DNA of 5,554 nt from Nanobdellota archaeon (GCA_030704765.1 JAUYDD010000133.1:1-5554), one strand, 5' to 3'. Counted from the stretch's first letter, positions 1 through 4,983 are shown. Translations and numbers: made by a program. Notes: a model not told the origin generated them from the letters alone.

Positions 1-3
1 GCA

Positions 4-64
4 AGAAAATCTTTTCAGAAAGATTTTCTGCACAGAAAATTCATCTGAAAGAATTTTCTTGTGC
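4..64. repeat. Two related hairpins in tandem beside repeat copy 1
   Basis: Two adjacent stem-loops. The first (4-29) is a perfect 11-bp stem, AGAAAATCTTT/AAAGATTTTCT, with a TCAG loop. The second (30-64) pairs GCAC with GTGC (T60 bulged) and AGAAAATTC (34-42) with GAATTTTCT (51-59) around an 8-nt loop. Both stems begin AGAAAAT and end TTTTCT, so they look like diverged copies of one hairpin. On the minus strand they directly follow repeat copy 1, in the place where module B sits in copies 2 and 3. They may continue beyond the left window edge. They could be a terminator array or hairpins swapped into the repeat; no function is assigned. Confidence 0.6.
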
Positions 65-135
65 TCGAGAATTGAAAACTGTAACATTTGCTACGACCAC
101 ATGATAAATCATGAGGTTTTCAATTCTCGACATAA
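62..135 (-). repeat. Structured repeat copy 1 (module A only)
   Basis: Reverse complement of the first half of the repeat at 1821-1965, with a single substitution over about 70 bases. The 15-bp outer stem pairs 65-79 with 116-130. Inside lie a CATGAT/ATCATG hairpin and the conserved GTAGC-AAAT-GTTAC hairpin. The conserved flanks are TTATGT on the 5' side (minus strand) and GAGCA on the 3' side. Module B is absent; two unrelated hairpins (4-64) follow instead. The copy lies just beyond the ATPase terminator, in the same orientation as the gene. Function unknown. Confidence 0.85.
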
Positions 136-159
136 AAAAATAAAATTTCTAGGAGAAAT
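132..159 (-). terminator. Probable terminator of the ATPase gene
   Basis: On the minus strand, a short perfect hairpin (ATTTCT-CCT-AGAAAT, 159-145) starts 7 nt after the ATPase stop codon. It is followed by TTTATTTTTTTAT, with a run of seven T at 140-134. Archaeal RNA polymerase terminates mainly on such T tracts, so ATPase transcription probably ends here, before repeat copy 1. Confidence 0.55.
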
Positions 160-166
160 ATTCTTT

Positions 167-1699
167 TCACTCTTTTTTTATTCCAAATGCTGAAAGTACA
201 GCAGAAGGATTCTTATGGTATTCATTCACTATCTTTTGCACTTGATTGAAATCAAATATGTTCTTCTTTTGCATCTCATAGAGAAGTTTGGCCCTTAAGT
301 CGAGTTCCTTATTTAGTTCATCTACTGTCATGCCATATTTACGGGATATTTTCTCAAATGCTGTGATGTTCTTTTTGAAATAAAAGACATTGTCCCTTGG
401 ATTCCAGACAAATGGAGTGTTAGTGACAGCAGTGCCATTGGGTTCAACATTTATTATCTCTTCAACTTCCCTAAGTTTTCTTGTCTCTTGTTTACCAACA
501 ATTGCATGTGTCATTATAGCTACGCAATCTAAAGTATTGAGTAAGCTCGGTGAAAGTTCAATTGGTGGAGTTGAAAGCCTTTTTGTCAAAGTATCGACAG
601 AATCAGCATGCATAGTTGATATTGAAGAGTGGCCAGATGCCATTCCTTGGAACAATACATAAGCTTCTTTTCCTCTGACTTCACCGACTATTACATAATC
701 TGGATTTTGTCTAAAGGAACTTTTCAAAAGACTGAAAAGGTCAATTTCTCCAACCTTTCCCTCACCAAAAGATGTTCTTGCAACACTTGGAAGCCAGTTT
801 TCTCTTGCAAAATTTAGTTCTCTTGTGTCCTCTATTGATACTACTCTTGCTTCAGGAGGTATGAAAAATGCAATTGCATTCAAAAGTGTTGTTTTTCCAG
901 AAGCAGTTCCTCCAGCAATAAGTATATTGGATTTGTATTCTACTAGGATCCAGAAATATGCAAGCATCTCAGGGCAAACAGTGCCTTTGCTTAATAATTG
1001 AATAGGATTCCAAGGAATTTTTGTGAATTTTCTTATAGTGAATGTTGGACCTCTGCTTGATATGTCTTGAGTGTATGTTGCATTTACTCTTGAACCATCA
1101 GGCAAGCTGCCGTCAAGCAGAGGATTTGCATAAGAGATATATTTGTTGCATCTTTGAGCAAGTTTTTCTACAAAACTCGATAATTGGTCAAAAGAGTCAT
1201 ATTTCACATTTGTCTTCATATTTCTATATACTCTGTGGATTATGTATAGAGGTGTCTCTATTCCATTGCAATCTATATCTTCAATGAAATAATCTCTCAT
1301 AATAGGTTCTATTTTATTGAGTCCTATAAAATCCCTAAATAGATAATAGAATATTTTTTTATAGCTCTCATGGGTTATCTTGAGGTCTAGTTCATCTATT
1401 AATAATCTCGAGGTCTTATCAATGTATTCTATCATTGATTCAACTGTCTTTTGTACAAGTATATTGACATTTACCATTTCACCAAGGCTTATCTCTAAAG
1501 TAGCTAGAAGATCAGATTCTGTCTTGTTCAATATTGGTTCTTCAACTTCATATAGGAGTTCAGATTGTTCTCTGTCCCAATATATATGCACACTCACATA
1601 AGGAGATATCAATGTATATCTTACATTGATTTTTGTTTTGTCTTCGAATTTTGGTAACGGAGGTATATTTGGGTTCAGATTTATCTCTATTTTTTCCAT
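167..1699 (-). CDS. Archaeal type IV pilus/archaellum secretion ATPase (FlaI/TadA/GspE family)
   Basis: A 510-residue cytoplasmic hexameric ATPase of the type II/IV secretion superfamily, which powers assembly or disassembly of pilin filaments. Residues 25-70 (including YVSVHIYWD) match the archaeal FlaI-type N-terminus. The linker and catalytic core follow: GSRVNAT at 202-208, FTIRKF at 220-225, Walker A GGTASGKTT at 263-271 (Lys269), Asp box IEDTREL at 289-295, Walker B DYVIVGEVRG at 334-343 (Glu340) and His box GHSSISTMHAD at 356-366. All key residues are intact, so it should be active, and the length is normal for the family. The start is set by AGAGGAG ending 4 nt upstream. It is the last gene on the strand, separated from five pilin genes by a 368-nt spacer with its own promoter. 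The partner membrane platform is not in view. Archaellum versus adhesive pilus cannot be decided; the varied pilins favour a pilus. Confidence 0.93.
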   Translation of the reverse strand: MEKIEINLNPNIPPLPKFEDKTKINVRYTLISPYVSVHIYWDREQSELLYEVEEPILNKTESDLLATLEISLGEMVNVNILVQKTVESMIEYIDKTSRLLIDELDLKITHESYKKIFYYLFRDFIGLNKIEPIMRDYFIEDIDCNGIETPLYIIHRVYRNMKTNVKYDSFDQLSSFVEKLAQRCNKYISYANPLLDGSLPDGSRVNATYTQDISSRGPTFTIRKFTKIPWNPIQLLSKGTVCPEMLAYFWILVEYKSNILIAGGTASGKTTLLNAIAFFIPPEARVVSIEDTRELNFARENWLPSVARTSFGEGKVGEIDLFSLLKSSFRQNPDYVIVGEVRGKEAYVLFQGMASGHSSISTMHADSVDTLTKRLSTPPIELSPSLLNTLDCVAIMTHAIVGKQETRKLREVEEIINVEPNGTAVTNTPFVWNPRDNVFYFKKNITAFEKISRKYGMTVDELNKELDLRAKLLYEMQKKNIFDFNQVQKIVNEYHKNPSAVLSAFGIKKE

Positions 1700-1703
1700 T
1701 TTT

Positions 1704-1710
1704 CTCCTCT
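1704..1710 (-). promoter_or_regulatory. Shine-Dalgarno site of the ATPase gene
   Basis: The minus strand reads AGAGGAG, then AAAA, then ATG. This is a strong match to the anti-Shine-Dalgarno end of 16S rRNA at good spacing, and it fixes the ATPase start. No pilin gene here has a comparable site. Confidence 0.75.
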
Positions 1711-1738
1711 TTTTATATTAATATAGAATAAAAAAGAG

Positions 1739-1747
1739 TATTTAAAA
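1739..1747 (-). promoter_or_regulatory. Candidate TATA box for the ATPase gene
   Basis: The minus strand reads TTTTAAATA. Initiation about 25 nt downstream would fall near 1718 and give a leader of roughly 20 nt that just contains the Shine-Dalgarno site. A more AT-rich TATATTAATATAAA at 1711-1724 is too close to the ATG for a leadered transcript. Placement is inferred from spacing only. Confidence 0.45.
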
Positions 1748-1748
1748 C

Positions 1749-1770
1749 TAACTTTGAGATGTCAAAGTTA
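1749..1770. promoter_or_regulatory. 9-bp dyad abutting the ATPase TATA box (operator-like)
   Basis: Perfect inverted repeat TAACTTTGA-GATG-TCAAAGTTA. It covers the BRE position just upstream of the minus-strand TATA box, and a plus-strand TATA-like sequence (1777-1787) lies immediately on its other side. A dimeric repressor bound here could block TFB recruitment and might control both directions. Operator function is inferred from symmetry and position. Confidence 0.45.
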
Positions 1771-1776
1771 TTTCGC

Positions 1777-1787
1777 TTAATATAAAA
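1777..1787 (+). promoter_or_regulatory. Candidate TATA box for a transcript through repeat copy 2
   Basis: TTAATATAAAA on the plus strand would place a start near 1808, about 18 nt before the outer stem of repeat copy 2. That would suit transcription of the repeat as an RNA. The region is AT-rich, so a chance match is possible. Confidence 0.28.
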
Positions 1788-1820
1788 TCTTGAGTAATAA
1801 ATAATGTTTTATCTTGCCTG

Positions 1821-1965
1821 TTATGTTGAGAATTGAAAACCTCATGATTTATCATGTGGTCGTAGCAAATGTTACAGTTTTCAATTCTCGAGCATCCTAA
1901 AAACAAGGGCCTGTCACAAACCCACACCTTTAGGTGTGAGTGGCCCATTGTTTTTTTGATATTGA
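1821..1965 (+). repeat. Structured repeat copy 2 (modules A and B; possible ncRNA or MITE)
   Basis: Module A: outer stem 1826-1840 with 1877-1891 (15 bp, including T1827-G1890, which pairs only as plus-strand RNA), enclosing a CTCATGAT/ATCATGTG hairpin (one mismatch) and GTAGC-AAAT-GTTAC. The linker AGCATCCT joins it to module B: AAAAACAA (1899-1906) with TTGTTTTT (1948-1955), GGGCC (1907-1911) with GGCCC (1942-1946), an unpaired TGTCACAAA, an apical CACACC-TTTA-GGTGTG hairpin, then T7 (1951-1957) and GATATT. Compared with copy 3, the GGGCC/GGCCC and outer-stem pairs have changed on both sides together. It lies in the spacer between pilin 5 and the ATPase, antisense to both. Whether it is a stable RNA, a bidirectional terminator or a non-autonomous transposable element is not settled. 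Confidence 0.85.
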
Positions 1966-1979
1966 ACAGCACTAATTTA

Positions 1980-2008
1980 TAGTATATATTTTATAAAAAT
2001 ATATACTA
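1980..2008. repeat. Perfect 13-bp AT-rich inverted repeat
   Basis: TAGTATATATTTT (1980-1992), a 3-nt ATA centre, then its exact complement (1996-2008). It follows the conserved end of repeat copy 2 by about 15 nt. It could be a hairpin or a binding site for a DNA-bending protein. Low-complexity A+T content lowers its significance, but 13 paired bases without a mismatch is notable. Confidence 0.6.
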
Positions 2009-2024
2009 GGAAAAGATAGCTAAC

Positions 2025-2038
2025 TGTCCTATAGGACA
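2025..2038. promoter_or_regulatory. Perfect 14-bp palindrome (operator-like)
   Basis: TGTCCTATAGGACA is fully self-complementary with no spacer. It sits 30 nt downstream of the pilin 5 stop codon, and its GC-containing arms stand out in AT-rich DNA. Spacer-free symmetry fits a dimeric protein site better than an RNA hairpin. No obvious promoter adjoins it. Confidence 0.4.
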
Positions 2039-2046
2039 ACCAAATT

Positions 2047-2068
2047 ATTTTTTCTTTCAGGAAAAAAT
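2047..2068 (-). terminator. Possible terminator after pilin 5
   Basis: Immediately after the TAA of pilin 5 the minus strand reads ATTTTTTCCTGAAAGAAAAAAT: a T6 tract (2067-2062) and an 8-bp A/T hairpin around CCTGAAA-like loop bases. The T tract alone could end archaeal transcription. It is modest, and read-through to the ATPase is possible. Confidence 0.35.
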
Positions 2069-2628
2069 TAACCTATATCAAAATTAAGATTTATTTTATC
2101 AAGAGGGCTATCTCCTTTATTTTCAATTATTATTTTATAAGGAGTTGTTCCTGCTTGCAATATTTTTATATTTTCACTATTTTTATAAGTGATGTTCACA
2201 TTCTTGCTGTAGTTAAGAATAAGGAAAAGTTTGTATCTGCTTCCATACTTTTCAGTTTTTAATAAAATATCACCTTCTTTTATTGTCTGGCCTGTCTGTG
2301 TCATCTCATATCTAGAATTATCTAACCTATATATTATAAGGTCATTAGAAGAATTTATCTCTAATGTACCTTTTGCTATCCTCAAGTTTGCTATCCTTAT
2401 GTTTCCAGGAGAATCTTCTGTCTCTAGAATCTTAGAATTGAGTATGTTTAAGGATTCAATTGTCTGGGAGATTATGCTTCTGTCTTTCCATTTATCAATC
2501 TGAGGCATAGATGCAGAAAGTAATATAGCTATTATTGTAAGCCCAATCAATGTATAGACAACTGTCTCTACCCAGATTTGAGATTTTCTGAGTGTCAAAT
2601 ATCCAAATAATTTTTTTTTAGCTCTCAT
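2068..2628 (-). CDS. Type IV pilin-like protein 5 (class III signal peptide)
   Basis: Predicted 186-residue exported pilin or minor pilin. A basic leader (MRAKKK...LRKS, residues 1-16) precedes QIWVETVVYTLIGLTIIAILL, with Glu at +5 after the likely S16/Q17 cleavage site, as in classical type IV pilins. The hydrophobic helix spans about 18-40. The rest is predicted extracellular: a polar helix near 45-70, then beta-rich sequence ending in PYKIIIENKGDSPLDKINLN, typical of an Ig-like pilin head. There are no cysteines and three N-glycosylation sequons (NSS, NYS, NIT). I chose the second Met: its ATG overlaps the TGA of pilin 4 as ATGA (2628-2625), implying translational coupling; starting at 2637 would add only MFS. 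The family is common in DPANN pilus clusters; the exact role (major, minor or tip) is unknown. Confidence 0.85.
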   Translation of the reverse strand: MRAKKKLFGYLTLRKSQIWVETVVYTLIGLTIIAILLSASMPQIDKWKDRSIISQTIESLNILNSKILETEDSPGNIRIANLRIAKGTLEINSSNDLIIYRLDNSRYEMTQTGQTIKEGDILLKTEKYGSRYKLFLILNYSKNVNITYKNSENIKILQAGTTPYKIIIENKGDSPLDKINLNFDIG

Positions 2629-3152
2629 GGAGAACATAATTCAACAAAATTTACTTTATCATATGCTTGAGAGCATTCTTCATCCTCGTTGATTATTGGA
2701 TAGACAGTGATGTCTTTTGGTTTTTCAATAAGTTCATAATAAGTTATCTTATAGGTCCTTTCTTCTCCATTTCTTGGAACAACTAATTTAGCAGTATTAT
2801 CTGATTTCATCATAATTTCTCCTGTAGGAGCAGTACTATTCATAAAGCTTATTTTTTTACTATCTCCTCCAATATTCACAACTACGACTAATCCTTTTAT
2901 TATAAGTTCTTTATTTAAATCAGTGACTCCTATTTTTACATATAATTCATCAGGATCAGTAGCTAAATTATTATAACAAGTATATTCATCTTCTCTAATC
3001 TGGACTTTATTGAGATAGTTATGGCATTCTGTCTTATCAAGTTGTTTTGTAACAAAAGGAACAACAAAACCAATGATGATTCCAGTTGCAACAATAGTCA
3101 ATAATATCAGAAGCACTGTTGATATGACTTCAGACTGGGATTTTTTCTTCAT
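2625..3152 (-). CDS. Type IV pilin-like protein 4 (class III signal peptide)
   Basis: Predicted 175-residue pilin-like protein. The short leader MKKKS is followed by QSEVISTVLLILLTIVATG, with the likely processing site S5/Q6 and a hydrophobic helix at about 9-34. The exported part has four cysteines (43, 59, 160, 173), an even number compatible with two disulfides, one of which could tie the C-terminus back. The beta-rich middle (LIIKGLVVVVNIGG, 83-96) fits an archaeal pilin head. The stop overlaps the start of pilin 5. Upstream lies a 132-nt spacer filled by structured repeat copy 4, with no TATA box at the -26 position and no Shine-Dalgarno site. It therefore probably relies on read-through from pilin 3 or on a start inside the spacer (AT-rich boxes near 3260-3280), which would give a structured leader. 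Confidence 0.85.
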   Translation of the reverse strand: MKKKSQSEVISTVLLILLTIVATGIIIGFVVPFVTKQLDKTECHNYLNKVQIREDEYTCYNNLATDPDELYVKIGVTDLNKELIIKGLVVVVNIGGDSKKISFMNSTAPTGEIMMKSDNTAKLVVPRNGEERTYKITYYELIEKPKDITVYPIINEDEECSQAYDKVNFVELCSP

Positions 3153-3156
3153 GTCA

Positions 3157-3269
3157 GGAAATGGTTAAGATACTCGGGCTCCATTTCCCAAGCATCCCAA
3201 AAAACAAGTGCTATCACAAACTATACCTTTTAAGGTGTGGTTGCAGATTGTTTTTTTGATATTAAACAT
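3157..3269 (+). repeat. Structured repeat copy 4 (module B with a different 5' hairpin)
   Basis: Module B is recognisable: AGCATCCC linker (3191-3198), AAAAAACAA (3199-3207) against TTGTTTTTTT, TGC (3209-3211) with GCA (3243-3245), unpaired TATCACAAA, then CTATACCTT-TT-AAGGTGTGG (3221-3240). It ends in T7 and GATATTAAACA, matching copy 2 beyond the T run. The apical stem is nine pairs only if G-U pairs are allowed on the plus strand; on the minus strand three would be A-C mismatches. Module A is replaced by an unrelated hairpin, GGAAATGG (3157-3164) with CCATTTCC (3181-3188). The element fills the pilin 3 to pilin 4 spacer and ends 5 nt before the pilin 4 ATG, so if read on the minus strand it would form that gene's leader. 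Confidence 0.75.
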
Positions 3270-3284
3270 TATTCAATTTAATTT

Positions 3285-3791
3285 TCATTTAATTACAAGA
3301 GCACTTTCTTCAGGACATGGCGAAGGTTCAGGATCTCCACCAGATGCTTTTTTTCCAAGAAGTATAGGTAAAACTGTTATTTTATCGTATTCACTATGTG
3401 CATTTATACCAGGACTATCTATTATAACAGTCATCCCTCCATTGACACTTATAGGTGTTCCTGAATTATCAACGACATCAACAACATTAGAATCACCACT
3501 ACCAGTATAAACAAGTTTTAATTTAAATGCATATATTGGAATAGTGCCAGTATTCTTGAAACCAAAGCTTCCATCATCATTTAATATAGGATCATAAGAT
3601 AATTGAGAACAGAAATAATCTGTTGTCCTTTCTTCATTACCAACAGTCTTGGTTATTGCTTCTCTTTTAAATCCAGATGCCCATAATAAGATTATTATAG
3701 CAAGTATAAGTACAATCATTATAAGTAATATTGTAGATACCAACGGGCTTATGCCTTTCTTGTTTCTCTTGTCTCTTTTTCCTTTTCTCAT
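3285..3791 (-). CDS. Archaeal type IV pilin-like protein 3
   Basis: Predicted 168-residue pilin, the one closest to the common archaeal pilin pattern. A very basic 13-residue leader (MRKGKRDKRNKKG) is followed by ISPLVSTILLIMIVLILAI; the G13/I14 site fits FlaK/PibD-type peptidases and the helix runs about 15-39. The head contains FGFKNTGTIPIYAFKLKLV (76-94), the recurring beta strand of this family, and ends in DKITVLPILLGKKASGG followed by a short tail. Two cysteines (61, 159) could bridge the start and end of the head. It has its own TATA/BRE promoter placed for a leaderless transcript. The rich promoter and canonical sequence make it a candidate major pilin; that is inference. Confidence 0.88.
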   Translation of the reverse strand: MRKGKRDKRNKKGISPLVSTILLIMIVLILAIIILLWASGFKREAITKTVGNEERTTDYFCSQLSYDPILNDDGSFGFKNTGTIPIYAFKLKLVYTGSGDSNVVDVVDNSGTPISVNGGMTVIIDSPGINAHSEYDKITVLPILLGKKASGGDPEPSPCPEESALVIK

Positions 3792-3808
3792 TTTATTATT
3801 TATGAAAT

Positions 3809-3827
3809 ATTATATATATACTTTACT
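3809..3827 (-). promoter_or_regulatory. Archaeal promoter of pilin 3 (leaderless)
   Basis: The minus strand reads AGTAAAGTATATATATAAT: a purine-rich BRE-like element, then a strong TATA box centred near 3816, about 25 nt upstream of the pilin 3 ATG at 3791. Transcription would start at or next to the start codon, consistent with no Shine-Dalgarno site. Confidence 0.65.
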
Positions 3828-3841
3828 ATTCTATTTTTGAT

Positions 3842-4426
3842 TTAAGTATTAAAGTCACAGTTCTCTATTTTTTGTCTAATAAAAGCATTTTTGCACATTA
3901 TTCTTTTATTTTTTTGAATGATAAAAGGGATTATATCAACTTCAACTATTATAGAAATTCCATTTTCATCAGAATCATCTGTCTTATCATTAGAAAAAAT
4001 TACTTCTTTTTTGTCTCCTGATTTTAGATAAGGTTCAGAAGAAAATGGTCCTGCTAATATAAAATATCCAGGTTCATCTTTTATACAACCTTGTGCATCA
4101 TGACAAAAAGGTAAGATATAAGGAGCTCTATCAGTTTTATCACTTACAGTCACTAATACCCCATTTATATTGAATCTCCCATTGTTTTTCAATGTTAGAC
4201 TTATTCCTGGACAACTCTTATCACCCCCAGCACAATTGGATGGTATAAAACAGCTATATTCATCAATAAACAATGAAGTTCCTTCAGGACAATTTATATC
4301 AACAGGAGGTTGACCCCATTTTATAAGCCATTCATATACACCAACAGATACACTTAAAACAATAACAATGAGGATTACATAAGAAACCATTTCACTTACT
4401 CCTCTTTTTTTCAATCTATATCCCAT
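3842..4426 (-). CDS. Cysteine-rich type IV pilin-like protein 2
   Basis: Predicted 194-residue pilin-like protein, the largest of the set. The leader MGYRLKKRG is followed by VSEMVSYVILIVIVLSVSVGV; cleavage is expected at G9/V10, with Glu at +3 of the mature form and a helix at about 13-34. The exported domain has eight cysteines (46, 59, 65, 72, 108, 114, 178, 190), enough for four disulfides. The strand ISLTLKNNGRFNINGVLVTV (75-94) is a hallmark of archaeal pilin heads. The gene starts 3 nt after the pilin 1 stop (TGA-AAT-ATG), so the two are cotranscribed and probably translationally coupled; no Shine-Dalgarno site is seen. It could be a minor or tip pilin, but no specific role can be assigned. 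Confidence 0.86.
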   Translation of the reverse strand: MGYRLKKRGVSEMVSYVILIVIVLSVSVGVYEWLIKWGQPPVDINCPEGTSLFIDEYSCFIPSNCAGGDKSCPGISLTLKNNGRFNINGVLVTVSDKTDRAPYILPFCHDAQGCIKDEPGYFILAGPFSSEPYLKSGDKKEVIFSNDKTDDSDENGISIIVEVDIIPFIIQKNKRIMCKNAFIRQKIENCDFNT

Positions 4427-4429
4427 ATT

Positions 4430-4963
4430 TCAATCATTTGTCTCAACAAAGACTTCACCCTCTTTTTCTTCTGTTATGACAAAATAAAAATTTTCACCTT
4501 CCCTTAATCTAAAAGAATATTCTTTATTTAATAAATTTATGGTTACATTTTCTTTTAAAGAACTAACAATTATTGGAAAAGCTGTTGCAACAATGCTTTT
4601 GGATATTACTCCTGATCTGCCTGTGCTTACATGACCACTGCTTCCTCTTTGGAATTGTGTTGCATTCAGGTCAGTTATATTTCCATATATGAATGTGATA
4701 TTTGCTCTGCTTGTCTTTTGCATGAAATAATTTACAAAATCCCTATCAGTGAAATTATAATAAAGTGATTGCATGTTTGTCCTATTATATACGCCATAGT
4801 CTATTACTTTTGCTGATTCATAATTAAGTTCTCTACTTAAGTCTTTTACAGTCCTTGGAGCAGGTTTTATTATAGCATAGGTTACAACACTTGTTATAGC
4901 AGTGAGTGCCATTACAATTATTATAGCTGCTATAATATAGAACTGGCCTCTTTTGTTTTTCAT
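4430..4963 (-). CDS. Pilin-like exported protein 1 with class III signal peptide
   Basis: Predicted 177-residue protein and first gene of the cluster. The leader MKNKRG is followed by QFYIIAAIIIVMALTAITSVV; the G6/Q7 site fits the class III peptidase and the hydrophobic segment covers about 8-32. The motif DLSRELNYESAKVIDYGVYN (41-60) is familiar from DPANN pilus-linked hypothetical proteins. The head has no cysteines but six N-glycosylation sequons (N60, N70, N88, N95, N100, N139), suggesting a heavily glycosylated surface protein. Position +5 of the mature form is not Glu, so it may be a pilin-like accessory rather than a filament subunit. A TATA box centred 25 nt upstream implies a leaderless mRNA that starts this pilin cluster, just after the SRP RNA terminator. 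Confidence 0.85.
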   Translation of the reverse strand: MKNKRGQFYIIAAIIIVMALTAITSVVTYAIIKPAPRTVKDLSRELNYESAKVIDYGVYNRTNMQSLYYNFTDRDFVNYFMQKTSRANITFIYGNITDLNATQFQRGSSGHVSTGRSGVISKSIVATAFPIIVSSLKENVTINLLNKEYSFRLREGENFYFVITEEKEGEVFVETND

Positions 4964-4983
4964 AGATAATACGGGATTTTATT

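Noticed and set aside
390..1601. Four plus-strand open frames (390-662, 629-817, 1042-1287, 1380-1601)
   Set aside because: All lie antisense inside the ATPase gene, whose protein has every expected motif. Their translations have no domain-like features and no promoter or Shine-Dalgarno site.
1748..1972. 74-residue minus-strand frame with several Cys and His residues
   Set aside because: It runs through structured repeat copy 2 and the promoter dyad. Its apparent metal-site look comes from the repeat sequence, and no initiation signal is present.
2231..2503. Plus-strand frame of 90 codons
   Set aside because: Antisense to pilin 5, which has a clear signal peptide and a coupled start. The hydrophobic stretches are the complement of its beta strands.
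2629..2637. Upstream start codon for pilin 5
   Set aside because: It adds only three residues. The ATG at 2628 forms an ATGA overlap with the pilin 4 stop and gives the tighter leader, so it is preferred, though the upstream start cannot be excluded.
3208..3510. Plus-strand frame of 100 codons
   Set aside because: It starts in repeat copy 4 and then runs antisense through pilin 3. Coding signals favour the minus strand.
3649..3840. Plus-strand hydrophobic frame of 63 codons
   Set aside because: It is antisense to the signal peptide and promoter of pilin 3. Its hydrophobic character is a reading of T-rich complement.
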